A DNA stretch of 64,000 bases, from NCBI GenBank assembly GCA_021847605.1, contig JAJZQN010000008.1, positions 60,524 through 124,523 of the forward strand, written 5' to 3'. Numbering within the stretch: the stretch's first letter is position 1; every line of letters starts with the position of its first letter. A model generated the notes under the pieces. It made no database searches. It was not told the DNA's origin and saw nothing but the letters and a program-made list of their open reading frames with translations. The stretch comes from Pseudomonadota bacterium (lineage in GTDB: Bacteria; Pseudomonadota; Alphaproteobacteria; Sphingomonadales; Sphingomonadaceae). A program made the position numbers and the translations under genes. Positions 9,227-17,916 of this stretch are shown piece by piece.

Positions 9227-11170
9227 ATGAAATCCATCCTCGTCACAGCGCTGGCACTGGCCGGGACATGCCTGTCCCCGGCCAGTGCCGAGGAATGGCG
9301 CTATTATGGCGGCAGCCACAAGTTCGACCGCTATTCGCCGCTCGATACCATCAACAAGAAGAATGTTCGCAAACTCAAGGTGATGTGGACCCGGCCAGCC
9401 GTCGATGCCTCTATCATGAAGCGTTTTCCCGACCTCTCGCCGTCCAACTATTTCCGTGGCACGCCAATCATGATCGGGGATACGCTCTACGCCCCCGATG
9501 GTGTCGGCCTGATCGAGGCGTTCGATGCGAAAACCGGCGCAACCCGATGGGTGCAGCAGCCCTTTGCGGAAACGCTGAAGGAAGCGGCGGGCAACAGCAC
9601 CCGTGGCGTGGATTTCTGGACAGGTGGCAATGATCAGCGGATCATCGCGATCCGGGGCGAATATCTTTATGCCCTCAATGCAAAGACAGGCGCCTATTAT
9701 AAGGATTTCGGTCAGCAGGGCCGCGTCTCCCTTCGCCGGATCACGCGCGACAATAGTGCCTTTGTCGGGTTGAATGGACCGATCGTCGTCGGTGACGTCA
9801 TCGTGGTCAGTGGCAATGGCGGCGGTCAGGGCGCGGGCGATGGCAGCGCGTTCAAGGAAGCCGCACCGGAGGACGTGCGCGGATATGACGTCCGTACCGG
9901 CGCCTTGCTGTGGACCTTCCACATCCTGCCACAGGGCGGTGAACCGGGGCATGAAACATGGCCCGACGACGCCGCAACGCAGGTCGGCAATATGGGGGCG
10001 TGGGCATCCATGTCCGCCGACGAAGCACTGGGTTATGTCTATCTGCCGCTCACAGCGCCGACCAATTCCTATTATGGTGGACATCGCAAGGGCGACAATC
10101 TCTATTCCAGCAGCCTTGTCGTGCTGGATGCGAAGACCGGCAAGAAAGTCTGGCATTATCAGATGGTCCATCATGACCTGTGGGACTATGACAATGCCTC
10201 GCCGCCGACGCTCGCCAATCTGAAAGTTGACGGCAAGGCGATCGACGCCGTGATCCAGCCCAACAAGTCGGGCATGTTGTTCGTGTTCGACCGTAAGACC
10301 GGACAGCCGGTATGGCCGATCGAGGAAAAGCCGGTCCCGCAATCGAAGACGCCGGGCGAATATACGTCGCCGACCCAACCATTCCCGTCGAAACCGCCTG
10401 CGTTCGACCGGCAGGGTATTACCGAAGCCGATCTGATCGACTTCACCCCGCAACTGGCGGCCGAGGCAAAGGCGATTGCCAGCAAATATGAGCTGTCGCC
10501 GATCTTCACTCCCGGCCTGTTGTACAAACCCGGTGGCAAATTGGGGGCGCTCACCGCTCCGGGAGCATGGGGTACGGGCAACTGGAACAGCGGCGCATTC
10601 GACCCGGAAACCGGATATTATTATGCCGTATCGATGACCCTGCCGGACAGTTTCGCCCTGTCCAAACCCAGCAAACCCGGTGCGACCATCGCCTATGGAT
10701 GGGCCGAAAATATCCCCGACGAACCCAAGTCCAGCCTTTACGGCATCGGGCCACAGGGATTGCCGCTGCTAAAGCCACCCTATGGTCGCATCACGGCCTA
10801 TGACATGAACAAGGGCGAGCAATTATGGGTCGTCGCCAATGGCGATGGCCCGCGCAATCACCCGTTGCTCAAAGACCTGAAACTCCCACCACTCGGTAGC
10901 ATCGGGCGACCCGTCCCCCTGTTGACCAAGAGCCTGTTATTCCTGGGTGAAAGCAGCGACGCTCTTTATGGGAAGGTCGGCAATGCCGGCCCCTCCACCT
11001 TCCGCGCCTATGACAAGGCAACCGGCGCGGTGGTGTGGCAGACGCAGTTGCCCGCTGGCACCACAGGCGGCCCCGTAACCTATTCGGTCGCCGATCAGCA
11101 AATGATCGTCGTCCCGATCGGCAGCAGCGCGCATGCCGGCGAATGGGTCGCCATGGGAATAGGACAATGA
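9227..11170 (+). CDS. Periplasmic PQQ-dependent dehydrogenase (quinoprotein, glucose dehydrogenase-like propeller)
   Basis: A 647-residue quinoprotein with a signal peptide (MKSILVTALALAGTCLSPASAEE) and repeated propeller blades with YALNAKTGAYY, AYDKATGAVVWQT and similar tryptophan-docking motifs. The HHDLWDYDNASPP segment is typical of the soluble part of glucose dehydrogenase-type enzymes. It has no adjacent-cysteine pair and no heme domain; instead a separate cytochrome c gene follows, overlapping by four bases (ATGA), the likely electron acceptor. It would oxidise an alcohol or sugar-like group in the periplasm. No pqq biosynthesis genes are in the window, so the cofactor must come from elsewhere in the genome or from outside. 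Confidence 0.88.
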   Translation: MKSILVTALALAGTCLSPASAEEWRYYGGSHKFDRYSPLDTINKKNVRKLKVMWTRPAVDASIMKRFPDLSPSNYFRGTPIMIGDTLYAPDGVGLIEAFDAKTGATRWVQQPFAETLKEAAGNSTRGVDFWTGGNDQRIIAIRGEYLYALNAKTGAYYKDFGQQGRVSLRRITRDNSAFVGLNGPIVVGDVIVVSGNGGGQGAGDGSAFKEAAPEDVRGYDVRTGALLWTFHILPQGGEPGHETWPDDAATQVGNMGAWASMSADEALGYVYLPLTAPTNSYYGGHRKGDNLYSSSLVVLDAKTGKKVWHYQMVHHDLWDYDNASPPTLANLKVDGKAIDAVIQPNKSGMLFVFDRKTGQPVWPIEEKPVPQSKTPGEYTSPTQPFPSKPPAFDRQGITEADLIDFTPQLAAEAKAIASKYELSPIFTPGLLYKPGGKLGALTAPGAWGTGNWNSGAFDPETGYYYAVSMTLPDSFALSKPSKPGATIAYGWAENIPDEPKSSLYGIGPQGLPLLKPPYGRITAYDMNKGEQLWVVANGDGPRNHPLLKDLKLPPLGSIGRPVPLLTKSLLFLGESSDALYGKVGNAGPSTFRAYDKATGAVVWQTQLPAGTTGGPVTYSVADQQMIVVPIGSSAHAGEWVAMGIGQ

Positions 11171-11571
11171 ATCGCCTGTTCCTGCCGGTGATGGCGATGG
11201 CAATGTTCATTCCCGCCATCGCTACTGGCGCCGACTTGCCACTAGCCGGTTTCGCGCAGGATCAGGCGGCACAGGCGCAGCCCGTCTATGCCGAAAAATG
11301 CGCGCTGTGCCATGGCGATGCCCTCCAGGGCGGCGATCATGGCCCAGCACTCAAAGGCGCGGGTTTCTGGACCGCCTGGCAGGGACAGCCCGCCCGCAAG
11401 CTGTACAGCCGGATCATCAGCACCATGCCCTATAATGATCCCGGCACGCTGACCCCGGACGAAACACTCGCCATCACCGCGCTGATCGCGCGCACCAACG
11501 GCGCGGCCGATGGCCCATCCCACGCCGCAGCGTCCGAACTGGACGCCATCGCGCTGCCCCCCGTTCGCTGA
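11167..11571 (+). CDS. Periplasmic c-type cytochrome, partner of PQQ dehydrogenase
   Basis: A 134-residue protein with a signal peptide and a single heme-binding site CALCH (C45, C48, H49). A methionine in STMPYNDPG is a candidate second heme ligand. The ATG overlaps the stop of the PQQ dehydrogenase (ATGA), so translation is coupled and the pair very probably forms one electron-transfer unit, the cytochrome taking electrons from reduced PQQ. The frame can be opened further upstream, but that would overlap the dehydrogenase and lose the signal peptide. Confidence 0.85.
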   Translation: MNRLFLPVMAMAMFIPAIATGADLPLAGFAQDQAAQAQPVYAEKCALCHGDALQGGDHGPALKGAGFWTAWQGQPARKLYSRIISTMPYNDPGTLTPDETLAITALIARTNGAADGPSHAAASELDAIALPPVR

Positions 11572-11581
11572 GGACATCATC

Positions 11582-12019
11582 ATGGTTCGATCCACTCCCT
11601 TTGCCCCCGCCCTGTCGATCATGGCCCTGCTGGCTGCACCCGCCGCCGCCGAAACCGGACACCCGGTCAAAATCTCGTCCGGTGAGGCGTCCGCGCTGCT
11701 GACCGGCCCAAGCGCCGTTCCCGGCGGCAAGAACGGCGTTCAGACCAAATGGGTCGAGATGCTGGCGTCGAAGGACAGGAAATTATCGGCCGGCATCTAT
11801 TCGTCCACCGCGACCCGCAGCGAGATCGACGCCTATGGCGAAGACGAGTTCATGTATTTCATCGCGGGCGGCGTAACGCTGACATCGGCGGACGGCACCG
11901 TCACCGAAATAAAGGCTGGCGATGGCGTAACCATTCCAAAGGGATGGAAAGGCGTTTGGGATACACAGGGCTACACCAAATATTATGTGACCTATGAACC
12001 AGAGGGCGCCGCGAAATAA
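11582..12019 (+). CDS. Secreted cupin-domain protein
   Basis: About 145 residues with a signal peptide (MVRSTPFAPALSIMALLAAPAAAE) followed by a single cupin fold: YSSTATRSEIDAYGEDEFMYFIAGGVTLTSADG and the second motif AGDGVTIPKGWKGVWDT. The usual histidine ligands are largely missing, as in the Cupin_3 (DUF861) group, so it may bind a ligand rather than catalyse. The ATG at 11582 lies 10 bases after the cytochrome stop, with GAGGA before it, so it belongs to the same operon. The role in the pathway is unknown. Confidence 0.75.
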   Translation: MVRSTPFAPALSIMALLAAPAAAETGHPVKISSGEASALLTGPSAVPGGKNGVQTKWVEMLASKDRKLSAGIYSSTATRSEIDAYGEDEFMYFIAGGVTLTSADGTVTEIKAGDGVTIPKGWKGVWDTQGYTKYYVTYEPEGAAK

Positions 12020-12148
12020 AGCGGGCGATGCAAGTCCCACATTGACTTGGGACCATAGTGAGGTCGATATTTCCCGGACGCCCGTCAAGATAGGCAGATA
12101 AAGCATCTGATGGGTCGGGACATGCGATATGAACCGAAAGGGGTAGAT
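12020..12148 (+). promoter_or_regulatory. Spacer before iorA, possible separate promoter
   Basis: A 129-base gap in an otherwise tightly packed run. It holds an imperfect inverted repeat (AAGTCCCA / TTGGGAC, about 12031-12054), a candidate regulator site, and ATATTTCCCGG at 12067-12077, also the core of a repeat seen elsewhere in the window. A Shine-Dalgarno AAAGGGG (12137-12143) sits before the ATG at 12149. Confidence 0.35.
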
Positions 12149-12616
12149 ATGACCACCGTCAATGTGAACGGCGTCGATCATCAGGTCGATGTGGACGACG
12201 ACATGCCGCTGCTGTGGGTGGTGCGCGACGTGCTGGGCATGACGGGGACCAAATTCGGGTGCGGTGCCGGCCTGTGCGGCGCCTGTACCGTGCATATCGA
12301 CGGCGAGGCGCAATTTGCCTGTCAGACGCCGATCGCGTCGGTCGGCACATCCAAAGTCACCACGATCGAGGCGATGAAGGACAGCCCGATCGGCAAGGCC
12401 GTGCAGGAAGCGTGGATCGACACCGACGTCGTTCAGTGCGGTTATTGCCAGCCGGGTCAGATCATGCGTGCCTGCGCCATGATCGCGAAAAGCCCGCAGC
12501 CCACCGATGCCGAAATCGACGAAGTGATGTACACCAACCTGTGCCGCTGCGGATGCTATCCGCGTATCCGCGCCGCCATTCACAAGGCCACCGGCGCCGG
12601 AAAGGTCGCGGCATGA
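12149..12616 (+). CDS. iorA: Isoquinoline 1-oxidoreductase-type alpha subunit (2x[2Fe-2S])
   Basis: A 155-residue iron-sulfur subunit of a molybdenum hydroxylase. The plant-type cluster is bound by C38, C43, C46 and C58; the second cluster by C97 and C100 (CGYCQPG) and C132 and C134 (CRCGCYPRIRAAI). It carries electrons from the molybdenum centre in the large subunit to an acceptor, probably a cytochrome. It has no signal peptide of its own, so if the complex is exported it must ride with the Tat-bearing IorB. AAAGGGG precedes the ATG at 12149; the in-frame ATG at 12110 lacks a binding site. Its stop overlaps iorB (ATGA). Confidence 0.9.
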   Translation: MTTVNVNGVDHQVDVDDDMPLLWVVRDVLGMTGTKFGCGAGLCGACTVHIDGEAQFACQTPIASVGTSKVTTIEAMKDSPIGKAVQEAWIDTDVVQCGYCQPGQIMRACAMIAKSPQPTDAEIDEVMYTNLCRCGCYPRIRAAIHKATGAGKVAA

Positions 12617-14754
12617 CGGGCGCGGATACCGACACCATGGCGATCAGCCGTCGCGGCCTGCTGCGCGCAGCGGGCGCCAGCGCCTTCGCCATCGCGATCC
12701 GTTTCGACGGTGCTGGCGCGGCGATCGCTCCGGCGAGTTTTACCCCCAATGCGATGCTGAGCATCAATGCGGCCGGGGCGATCAGCCTGTCGCTGCCCAA
12801 GACGGAAATGGGTCAGGGCGTCTACACCGCGCTCACCATGATGATCGCCGAAGAGATGGAGGTGACGGCGCAGTCCATTGCCATCCTGCTGCCCGATGGC
12901 GCAACCGGCCGGTTCGGCAAGGTGACGCAGGATACCGGCGGATCGACAACCATCCGCGAATGCTGGGAACCCGTGCGACAGGCAGCGGCAGATGCGCGCG
13001 GCGCCCTGATCGCGGCGGCGGCGGCCCAGTGGAAGGTCGCGCCCGGCGAGTGCAGCGCGACCGACGGACAGGTGATCCATGCGGCGAGCAAACGCGCCCT
13101 GCCCTATAGCGCGCTGGTGGCCAGCGCGGCGACGATGAAGCTGCCGGAAAAGACCCTGGTCAAGACGTCGGGCTATAAGGTGATCGGCAAGCCGCAGCAC
13201 CGGCTGGACTCCCCGGCCAAGGTCCGGGGCGAGGCGGAATATGGCATCGATGTGCGCCTGCCCGGCATGAAAGTCGCGACACTGGCGCAGGCACCGGTGT
13301 TCGGCGGCACGCTCGATAGCGTGAACGAAGCCGCCGCCATGGCAGTGAAGGGCGTGGTGCAGGTGGTGCGCCTGCCCGATGCGGTCGCGGTGGTCGCGGA
13401 CCATTATTGGGCCGCGCGCAAGGGGCTTGAGGCGCTGTCCCCGACATGGAAGGACGGGACCAACGCCACCGCATCGCAGGCGGCGATCATGGCCAGCTAT
13501 GCCAAGGCGGCACAGGGCGAAGGCGCGTCGGCCATGGCGGAAGGCGGGCTGGATGCAGCCATGATGGCCAAGGCGATGGCCGGGGCGACGAAGAAGATCA
13601 GCGCCGTCTACGAACAACCTTTTCTGGCCCATGCCACGATGGAGCCGGGCAATTGTGTCGTCCATGTGAAGGATGGCGGGTGCGAAATCTGGACCGGGAC
13701 GCAAATCCCCGGATCGGCTCGCGACGAAGCGGCCAAGGCGATGGGCGTGCCGGCTGACAAGGTGATATTGCACAATCGCTTGATGGGCGGCGGCTTTGGT
13801 CGGCGGCTGGAGCCGGATTATATCCTGCGCGCCATCGAGGTGGGCAAGCAGGTGCAGGCGCCTGTGAAGCTGATCTGGTCGCGGGAGGAGGACATGCAGC
13901 ATGACCTCTATCGCCCCTTCTACCATGACGCGATCGAGGCCGGGCTGGACGCCGATGGCAAGCCCATTGCCTGGACCCACAAGATCACCGGATCGTCGAT
14001 CATGGCGCGGCTCTACCCCCAATATTATAAGGGCGTGGATGCCGATGCGGTCGATGGATCGGTGACGACGCCCTATACGCTGCCGGCGCAAAGGGTGGAG
14101 TTCATCCGCCATGAAAGCGCGGTGCCGACAAGCTGGTGGCGGGGCGTGGGCGGGGCGCGCAGCGCCTTCGTCGTGGAGAGCTTCATCGATGAACTGGCCC
14201 ATGCCGCCGGGGCCGATCCGATCGCCTATCGCCGCAGCCTGACCAGCGACCCGCGCACGCAGGCGGTGCTGGATATGGTGGCGGAAAAATCGGGATGGGC
14301 CGCCCCTGCTCCTGCCGGACGGGCGCGCGGCGTCGCCCTGATCCACACATGGGACACCTATATGGCGCAGGTCGTGGAGGTGGAGAAACATCCCGAAAAT
14401 GGCGTGAAGGTGGTGAAGGTGACGGCGGTCGTCGATTGCGGCCAGCCGGTGAATCCCATGGGTATCGAGGCACAGATCGAGGGTGGCGTCATATTCGGCC
14501 TGACCGCCGCCTTGTTCGGCGAGGTGACGGTGGCGGACGGGCGGATCGAACAATCCAATTTCCACGACTATCGCCTGCTGCGGATCAGCGAGGCGCCGGT
14601 GATCGAAACCCATATCATCCCCAGCAGCCAGACGGTTGGTGGCATGGGCGAACCGCCGGTGGCGACGATCGTCCCCGCGCTGGCCAATGCGGTGTTCGCG
14701 CTGACCGGCAAGCGTATCCGCAAACTGCCCATTGCCAAGGTGCTGACGGCGTAA
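12613..14754 (+). CDS. iorB: Isoquinoline 1-oxidoreductase-type beta subunit, Mo-cofactor binding, Tat-exported
   Basis: A 713-residue molybdopterin subunit of the single-chain IorB type. A twin-arginine signal (AISRRGLLRAAGASAFAIAI) is near residues 14-34. Cofactor-binding segments include KTEMGQGVYTALTMM, MEPGNCVVHV, GGGFGRRLEPDY and the catalytic-Glu loop GGMGEPPV near the C-terminus. Such enzymes hydroxylate N-heterocycles or oxidise aldehydes; a periplasmic aldehyde oxidase role would fit the neighbouring alcohol dehydrogenases. The ATG at 12613 overlaps the iorA stop. An open frame runs further upstream, but inside iorA. No XdhC-type maturation gene is nearby. Confidence 0.88.
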   Translation: MTGADTDTMAISRRGLLRAAGASAFAIAIRFDGAGAAIAPASFTPNAMLSINAAGAISLSLPKTEMGQGVYTALTMMIAEEMEVTAQSIAILLPDGATGRFGKVTQDTGGSTTIRECWEPVRQAAADARGALIAAAAAQWKVAPGECSATDGQVIHAASKRALPYSALVASAATMKLPEKTLVKTSGYKVIGKPQHRLDSPAKVRGEAEYGIDVRLPGMKVATLAQAPVFGGTLDSVNEAAAMAVKGVVQVVRLPDAVAVVADHYWAARKGLEALSPTWKDGTNATASQAAIMASYAKAAQGEGASAMAEGGLDAAMMAKAMAGATKKISAVYEQPFLAHATMEPGNCVVHVKDGGCEIWTGTQIPGSARDEAAKAMGVPADKVILHNRLMGGGFGRRLEPDYILRAIEVGKQVQAPVKLIWSREEDMQHDLYRPFYHDAIEAGLDADGKPIAWTHKITGSSIMARLYPQYYKGVDADAVDGSVTTPYTLPAQRVEFIRHESAVPTSWWRGVGGARSAFVVESFIDELAHAAGADPIAYRRSLTSDPRTQAVLDMVAEKSGWAAPAPAGRARGVALIHTWDTYMAQVVEVEKHPENGVKVVKVTAVVDCGQPVNPMGIEAQIEGGVIFGLTAALFGEVTVADGRIEQSNFHDYRLLRISEAPVIETHIIPSSQTVGGMGEPPVATIVPALANAVFALTGKRIRKLPIAKVLTA

Positions 14755-14761
14755 CGCCCTG

Positions 14762-14790
14762 CCCCGCCGGTTCGGATCGGGCTGGCGGGG
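14762..14790 (+). terminator. Hairpin after iorB, possible terminator
   Basis: CCCCGCC (14762-14768) pairs with GGCGGGG (14784-14790) eight bases after the iorB stop. There is no T-tract, so it may instead protect the 3' end. Confidence 0.35.
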
Positions 14791-14823
14791 ACGGAGACAG
14801 TCTGACAATCCTACAACTGACGG

Positions 14824-15193
14824 CTTAACTTCGCATATTTCCCGGCGATTTTAAATTTTCCTGTCGTCATGTTATTTTATCATTACGAATAATGGCCGTT
14901 GCGCGATCCATTTATTCACCCATCGACATTGCGCGGCTGTTGGAATGGTTCGAGCGTCGGGGGGCAAATTGACGTAACGTCAACTTGTCGCGCAAACCGT
15001 TGATATATCGCGATTTCAGTTCGTCGCTGCATCAATTTCCACCTCCAAAGTTCACGACATCCGCGCCCGCGCGCGGGCGGGCGCGCGTGGGATGGAGGGC
15101 GCGCGACAGATACGGACAAGACGCCACGGATCTGCTCCGATTGGGGTGACGTAGGACAGCGGAAAGATGCGCCACTTTTCAGATGTAGGACAG
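14824..15193 (+). repeat. Intergenic repeat element, copy A
   Basis: This copy starts with a 29-base core (14824-14852, containing CATATTTCCCGG) that matches 27 of 29 bases in copy B and 25 of 29 in copy C. A second conserved block GTAGGACAGC is at 15151-15160, with a further TGTAGGACAG at 15184-15193. The interior is longer than in the other copies (327 instead of 119 bases between block starts) and holds a CG-rich run near 15062-15090. No open frame is credible here. Confidence 0.5.
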
Positions 15194-15251
15194 ATTTCTG
15201 AGGCGCTGTGACTTTTTCTCGACAGGTCGGATGCGGGCCGAAGAAAGCGGG

Positions 15252-15272
15252 ATGCCGGGTCAGGCCCGGCAT
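15252..15272. repeat. REP-like palindrome 1
   Basis: ATGCCGGG-N5-CCCGGCAT, followed by GACG. It is the first of four short GC palindromes around the GIY-YIG gene, of the dispersed type common in alphaproteobacteria. Confidence 0.7.
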
Positions 15273-15358
15273 GACGATGAGAGAGGACTGGTTACGAGCA
15301 GTTGCGGACGGTTACGGGGGCTGCGCCGTTACTCAAGAACTGCCATCTCTTTCTCGTC

Positions 15359-15378
15359 ACCCCAGCGAAGGCTGGGGT
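15359..15378. repeat. REP-like palindrome 2
   Basis: ACCCCAGC-N4-GCTGGGGT, preceded by CGTC. It lies just beyond the 3' end of the GIY-YIG gene and could also act as its terminator structure. Confidence 0.7.
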
Positions 15379-15387
15379 CTCATGCGG

Positions 15388-15678
15388 TCAGAGGACGAGG
15401 TCTGAAATATCTCGCCAATCTGGATTGCTCTCTTCAATGAGCCGGATTTTCCATTCGCGCTTCCAAGCCTTTAGTGCCTTTTCGCGTGCAATGGCGAACG
15501 TGATGTCATCATGATGTTCAGCGAGAACGAGCCGGGTAAGGCCGTACTTCTTGCAGAAAATCGAACCAGTGCCGTTTCGGTGTTGCACTACGCGCGCAGC
15601 TAGGTCGGCTGTGACGCCAATGTAAAGAACGCCTCTTGCCTTGTTCGTCATGATATAGGTGTAGCCGCCACGCGCCAT
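15388..15678 (-). CDS. Small GIY-YIG family nuclease
   Basis: A 96-residue single-domain protein. The GIY-YIG core is visible as YTYIMTN followed by GVLYIGVTADLAARVVQHRNG, with the conserved Arg and a later Glu (REKALKAWKREWKIRLIEESNP). This matches the stand-alone YhbQ/UPF0213-like group, thought to cut DNA but with poorly known roles. GGTAGGG lies just before the ATG. The gene sits alone within about 600 bases of four palindromic repeats and between convergent operons, so it may be mobile or linked to repeat upkeep; that is inference. Confidence 0.88.
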   Translation of the reverse strand: MARGGYTYIMTNKARGVLYIGVTADLAARVVQHRNGTGSIFCKKYGLTRLVLAEHHDDITFAIAREKALKAWKREWKIRLIEESNPDWRDISDLVL

Positions 15679-15706
15679 GCCCTACCGTGACGCGCCTTCG
15701 CCTGAG

Positions 15707-15726
15707 ATGCCAGCCTTCGCTGGCAT
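15707..15726. repeat. REP-like palindrome 3
   Basis: ATGCCAGC-N4-GCTGGCAT followed by GACGG. It lies 29 bases upstream of the GIY-YIG start codon and shares the CGAAGGCTGG arm with palindrome 2. Confidence 0.7.
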
Positions 15727-15797
15727 GACGGGTGTTTTTATGTCGGCTCCTGATGAATTCCAGCCTAGAATCAAACCTTCCGCTCCCTCCCCCCTTT

Positions 15798-15825
15798 CGT
15801 CATCCCCGCCTACGTGGGGATGACG
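15798..15825. repeat. REP-like palindrome 4
   Basis: CGTCATCCCC-N8-GGGGATGACG, a 10-base perfect stem. It lies 29 bases downstream of the quinohemoprotein dehydrogenase stop (minus strand), where it may also help end transcription. Confidence 0.7.
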
Positions 15826-15853
15826 GTGTAGAATTGGGGCGTCCGTCCTTACC

Positions 15854-17911
15854 CTATTTCCCCGCTCGCTTATCCTCATTCGCCCGCGCGATGACATAGG
15901 CGCGGATAGACGATACTTCATCGCGCGTGAGTGCGTCGGCGAAGGAGGCCATGCCGGCGTCTTTGAGCAGTCCGCCCCGCACCACCTGTTCGAACAGGTC
16001 GCCGTGCAGGGCGGGGCTGGCGCGCAGGTCGGGGTTGAGGCCGCTGCTGCGGGCTTCGCCGCCATGGCAGATGGCGCAATAAAGGCCGAAGAGGTGGCCG
16101 CCAGCCTTCACCTGTTGCGCCGTGGCGGTGGCGGGTGGCGGATCGAGGGCGATGGGTTGGGGTGCGGGCCGGGGCGGCAATTGGGCCTGTCCGCCCAGTT
16201 TGAACACCATCAGCCGGTCGAGGATGGGGCGGCGCCCCTGAGCATCGACCAGCCGACAGGTGCCGACATAATCGCCACCGCAGCCGACCGATATGGCGAT
16301 ATATTGCTGCCCGCCCACGGCATAGCTGACTGCCCCGCTCATGGCCGAACCCTGAACATCCATCGCCCACAGACGCTTGCCATCGGTGGCGCGATAAATG
16401 CCGAGCATGCCGCGCGCCTCCCCCTCCACCACCAGATTGCCAGCGGTGGCCAGCGTGCCGCCATTGCCGACATCGGCATGGGGAACGCGCCAGACTTCGC
16501 GTTGTTCGACCGGGTTCCACGCGAGCAGATAGCCCTTGCCGGGCGGGGTCGGGATATTGGTTTGCGGCGACAGGCCGAACAGGTCGTCGGCGGTATTATA
16601 GGCATTGCGGCGCATACGGAAACCGGGTTCGGCGAAGAAGACCTCCGCCGTTTCCTGCGCCGGGAAATAGACGAGGCCGGTCCGGGGACTGTAGGACCAT
16701 GGCATCCAGTTATGCCCGCCCCGGCTGCCCGGCAGGACCACGGCAGGCTTGCCGGTCTGCTCATAACGGGCCTTGGGATTGGCGATCGGACGGCCGCTCT
16801 TCATGTCGATGCCGCTGGCCCAGTTGACCGGCACGAAGTTGCGGGCGGACAGCAATTCCCCGGTGGCCGCGTCCAATATGTAGAAGAAGCCGTTCTTGGG
16901 CGCATGCATGATGACGTGGCGGGTGCGGCCACCCACGGCCAAATCCGCGATCATCAACGGCTGTGTCGAGGTATAATCCCATGTCTCGCCCGGCGTTTCC
17001 TGATAATGCCAGACATATTCACCGGTGTCGGGGCGCAGGGCGACGATGGAAGAGAGGTAGAGATTGTCGCCACCGCCGGGGCTGCGCTCCGCCTGATTCC
17101 AGGGCGCGCCATTGCCGGTGCCGATGAAGACGAGATCGAGCCGCTCGTCATAGACGATCGCGTCCCATGGCGTGCCGCCGCCGCCCCGCTTCCACCACAG
17201 ATCGCCCTTCCAAGTCTGACGCGCCCTGGCCATGGCGGCATTTTCGGGCGCTTTGGCCGGGTCGCCGGGGACAGTGTAGAAGCGCCACGCCAGCTTGCCG
17301 TCGGCAAGATCATAGGCCGACACATAGCCGCGCACGCCCAGTTCCGCGCCGGCATTGCCGATCAGCACCTTGCCCTTCGCGATGCGGGGGGCGCCGGTGA
17401 TGGTATAGGGTTGAGCCTGATCGACGGTGACGACCGACCAGAGTTGACGCCCGGATTTCGCATCCAGCGCGATCAGGCGGCCGTCGAGCGTGGCGACGAC
17501 GACCTTCCCATCCGACAGCGCGACACCCCGGTTCACGGCATCGCAGCACGCCTTGACCAATGTGTCGCGCGGCACTTCCGGATCGAAGCTCCACAGCGGC
17601 TTGCCGGTGCGCGCGTCGAAAGCGCGGACCATGCTCCATGCGGTGGAGAGATAAAGGACGCCATCGGCGACGATCGGTGTCGCCTCCAGCCCACGGGCAA
17701 GGCCGATGTCCTGATACCAGGCGAGGCCGAGGCGATCGACATTGCCGTCATTGATCTGATCGAGCGGGCTGAAACGCTGTTCGTCGTTCGTGCCGCCATG
17801 GACCAGCCAGCCGGTATCGGGCGCTGGCGGGAGCGAGGATGGGGGCGCGCCAATCGCCCCCGCCCCAACCGCAAACAGCGCCGCGACCAAAGCCCCCCTG
17901 CCCCATTGCAT
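15854..17911 (-). CDS. Quinohemoprotein alcohol dehydrogenase (PQQ + C-terminal cytochrome c)
   Basis: A 685-residue periplasmic type II alcohol dehydrogenase. It has a signal peptide, an eight-blade PQQ propeller with the diagnostic adjacent-cysteine motif in KACCDAVNRGVA, and the blade motif REVWRVPHADVGNGGTLATAGNLV. A C-terminal cytochrome domain carries LYCAICHGG. Electrons pass from the alcohol through PQQ to the fused heme. It starts five bases after the stop of the spermidine dehydrogenase-like gene, with a purine-rich site inside that stop region, so it is the last gene of a four-gene minus-strand operon. Substrate unknown; an amino alcohol is possible given the neighbours. Confidence 0.92.
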   Translation of the reverse strand: MQWGRGALVAALFAVGAGAIGAPPSSLPPAPDTGWLVHGGTNDEQRFSPLDQINDGNVDRLGLAWYQDIGLARGLEATPIVADGVLYLSTAWSMVRAFDARTGKPLWSFDPEVPRDTLVKACCDAVNRGVALSDGKVVVATLDGRLIALDAKSGRQLWSVVTVDQAQPYTITGAPRIAKGKVLIGNAGAELGVRGYVSAYDLADGKLAWRFYTVPGDPAKAPENAAMARARQTWKGDLWWKRGGGGTPWDAIVYDERLDLVFIGTGNGAPWNQAERSPGGGDNLYLSSIVALRPDTGEYVWHYQETPGETWDYTSTQPLMIADLAVGGRTRHVIMHAPKNGFFYILDAATGELLSARNFVPVNWASGIDMKSGRPIANPKARYEQTGKPAVVLPGSRGGHNWMPWSYSPRTGLVYFPAQETAEVFFAEPGFRMRRNAYNTADDLFGLSPQTNIPTPPGKGYLLAWNPVEQREVWRVPHADVGNGGTLATAGNLVVEGEARGMLGIYRATDGKRLWAMDVQGSAMSGAVSYAVGGQQYIAISVGCGGDYVGTCRLVDAQGRRPILDRLMVFKLGGQAQLPPRPAPQPIALDPPPATATAQQVKAGGHLFGLYCAICHGGEARSSGLNPDLRASPALHGDLFEQVVRGGLLKDAGMASFADALTRDEVSSIRAYVIARANEDKRAGK

Positions 17912-17916
17912 CCCGA

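Noticed and set aside
8018..10453. 811-codon open frame antisense to the TonB receptor and PQQ dehydrogenase
   Set aside because: No recognisable domain, unusual composition, and both plus-strand genes have clear families; it is a high-GC mirror frame.
12067..12077. ATATTTCCCGG as a fourth copy of the intergenic element
   Set aside because: Only 11 bases match and the second block is missing; kept only as a note.
12580..14808. 742-codon frame antisense to iorB
   Set aside because: His/Arg/Gly-rich mirror frame without a domain.
15062..15090. CG-alternating run in the gap near 15.07 kb as a Z-DNA or origin signal
   Set aside because: Short and within normal variation for this GC content; no DnaA boxes nearby.
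15252..15825. CRISPR array
   Set aside because: The palindromes differ in sequence, spacing is irregular and no cas gene is present.
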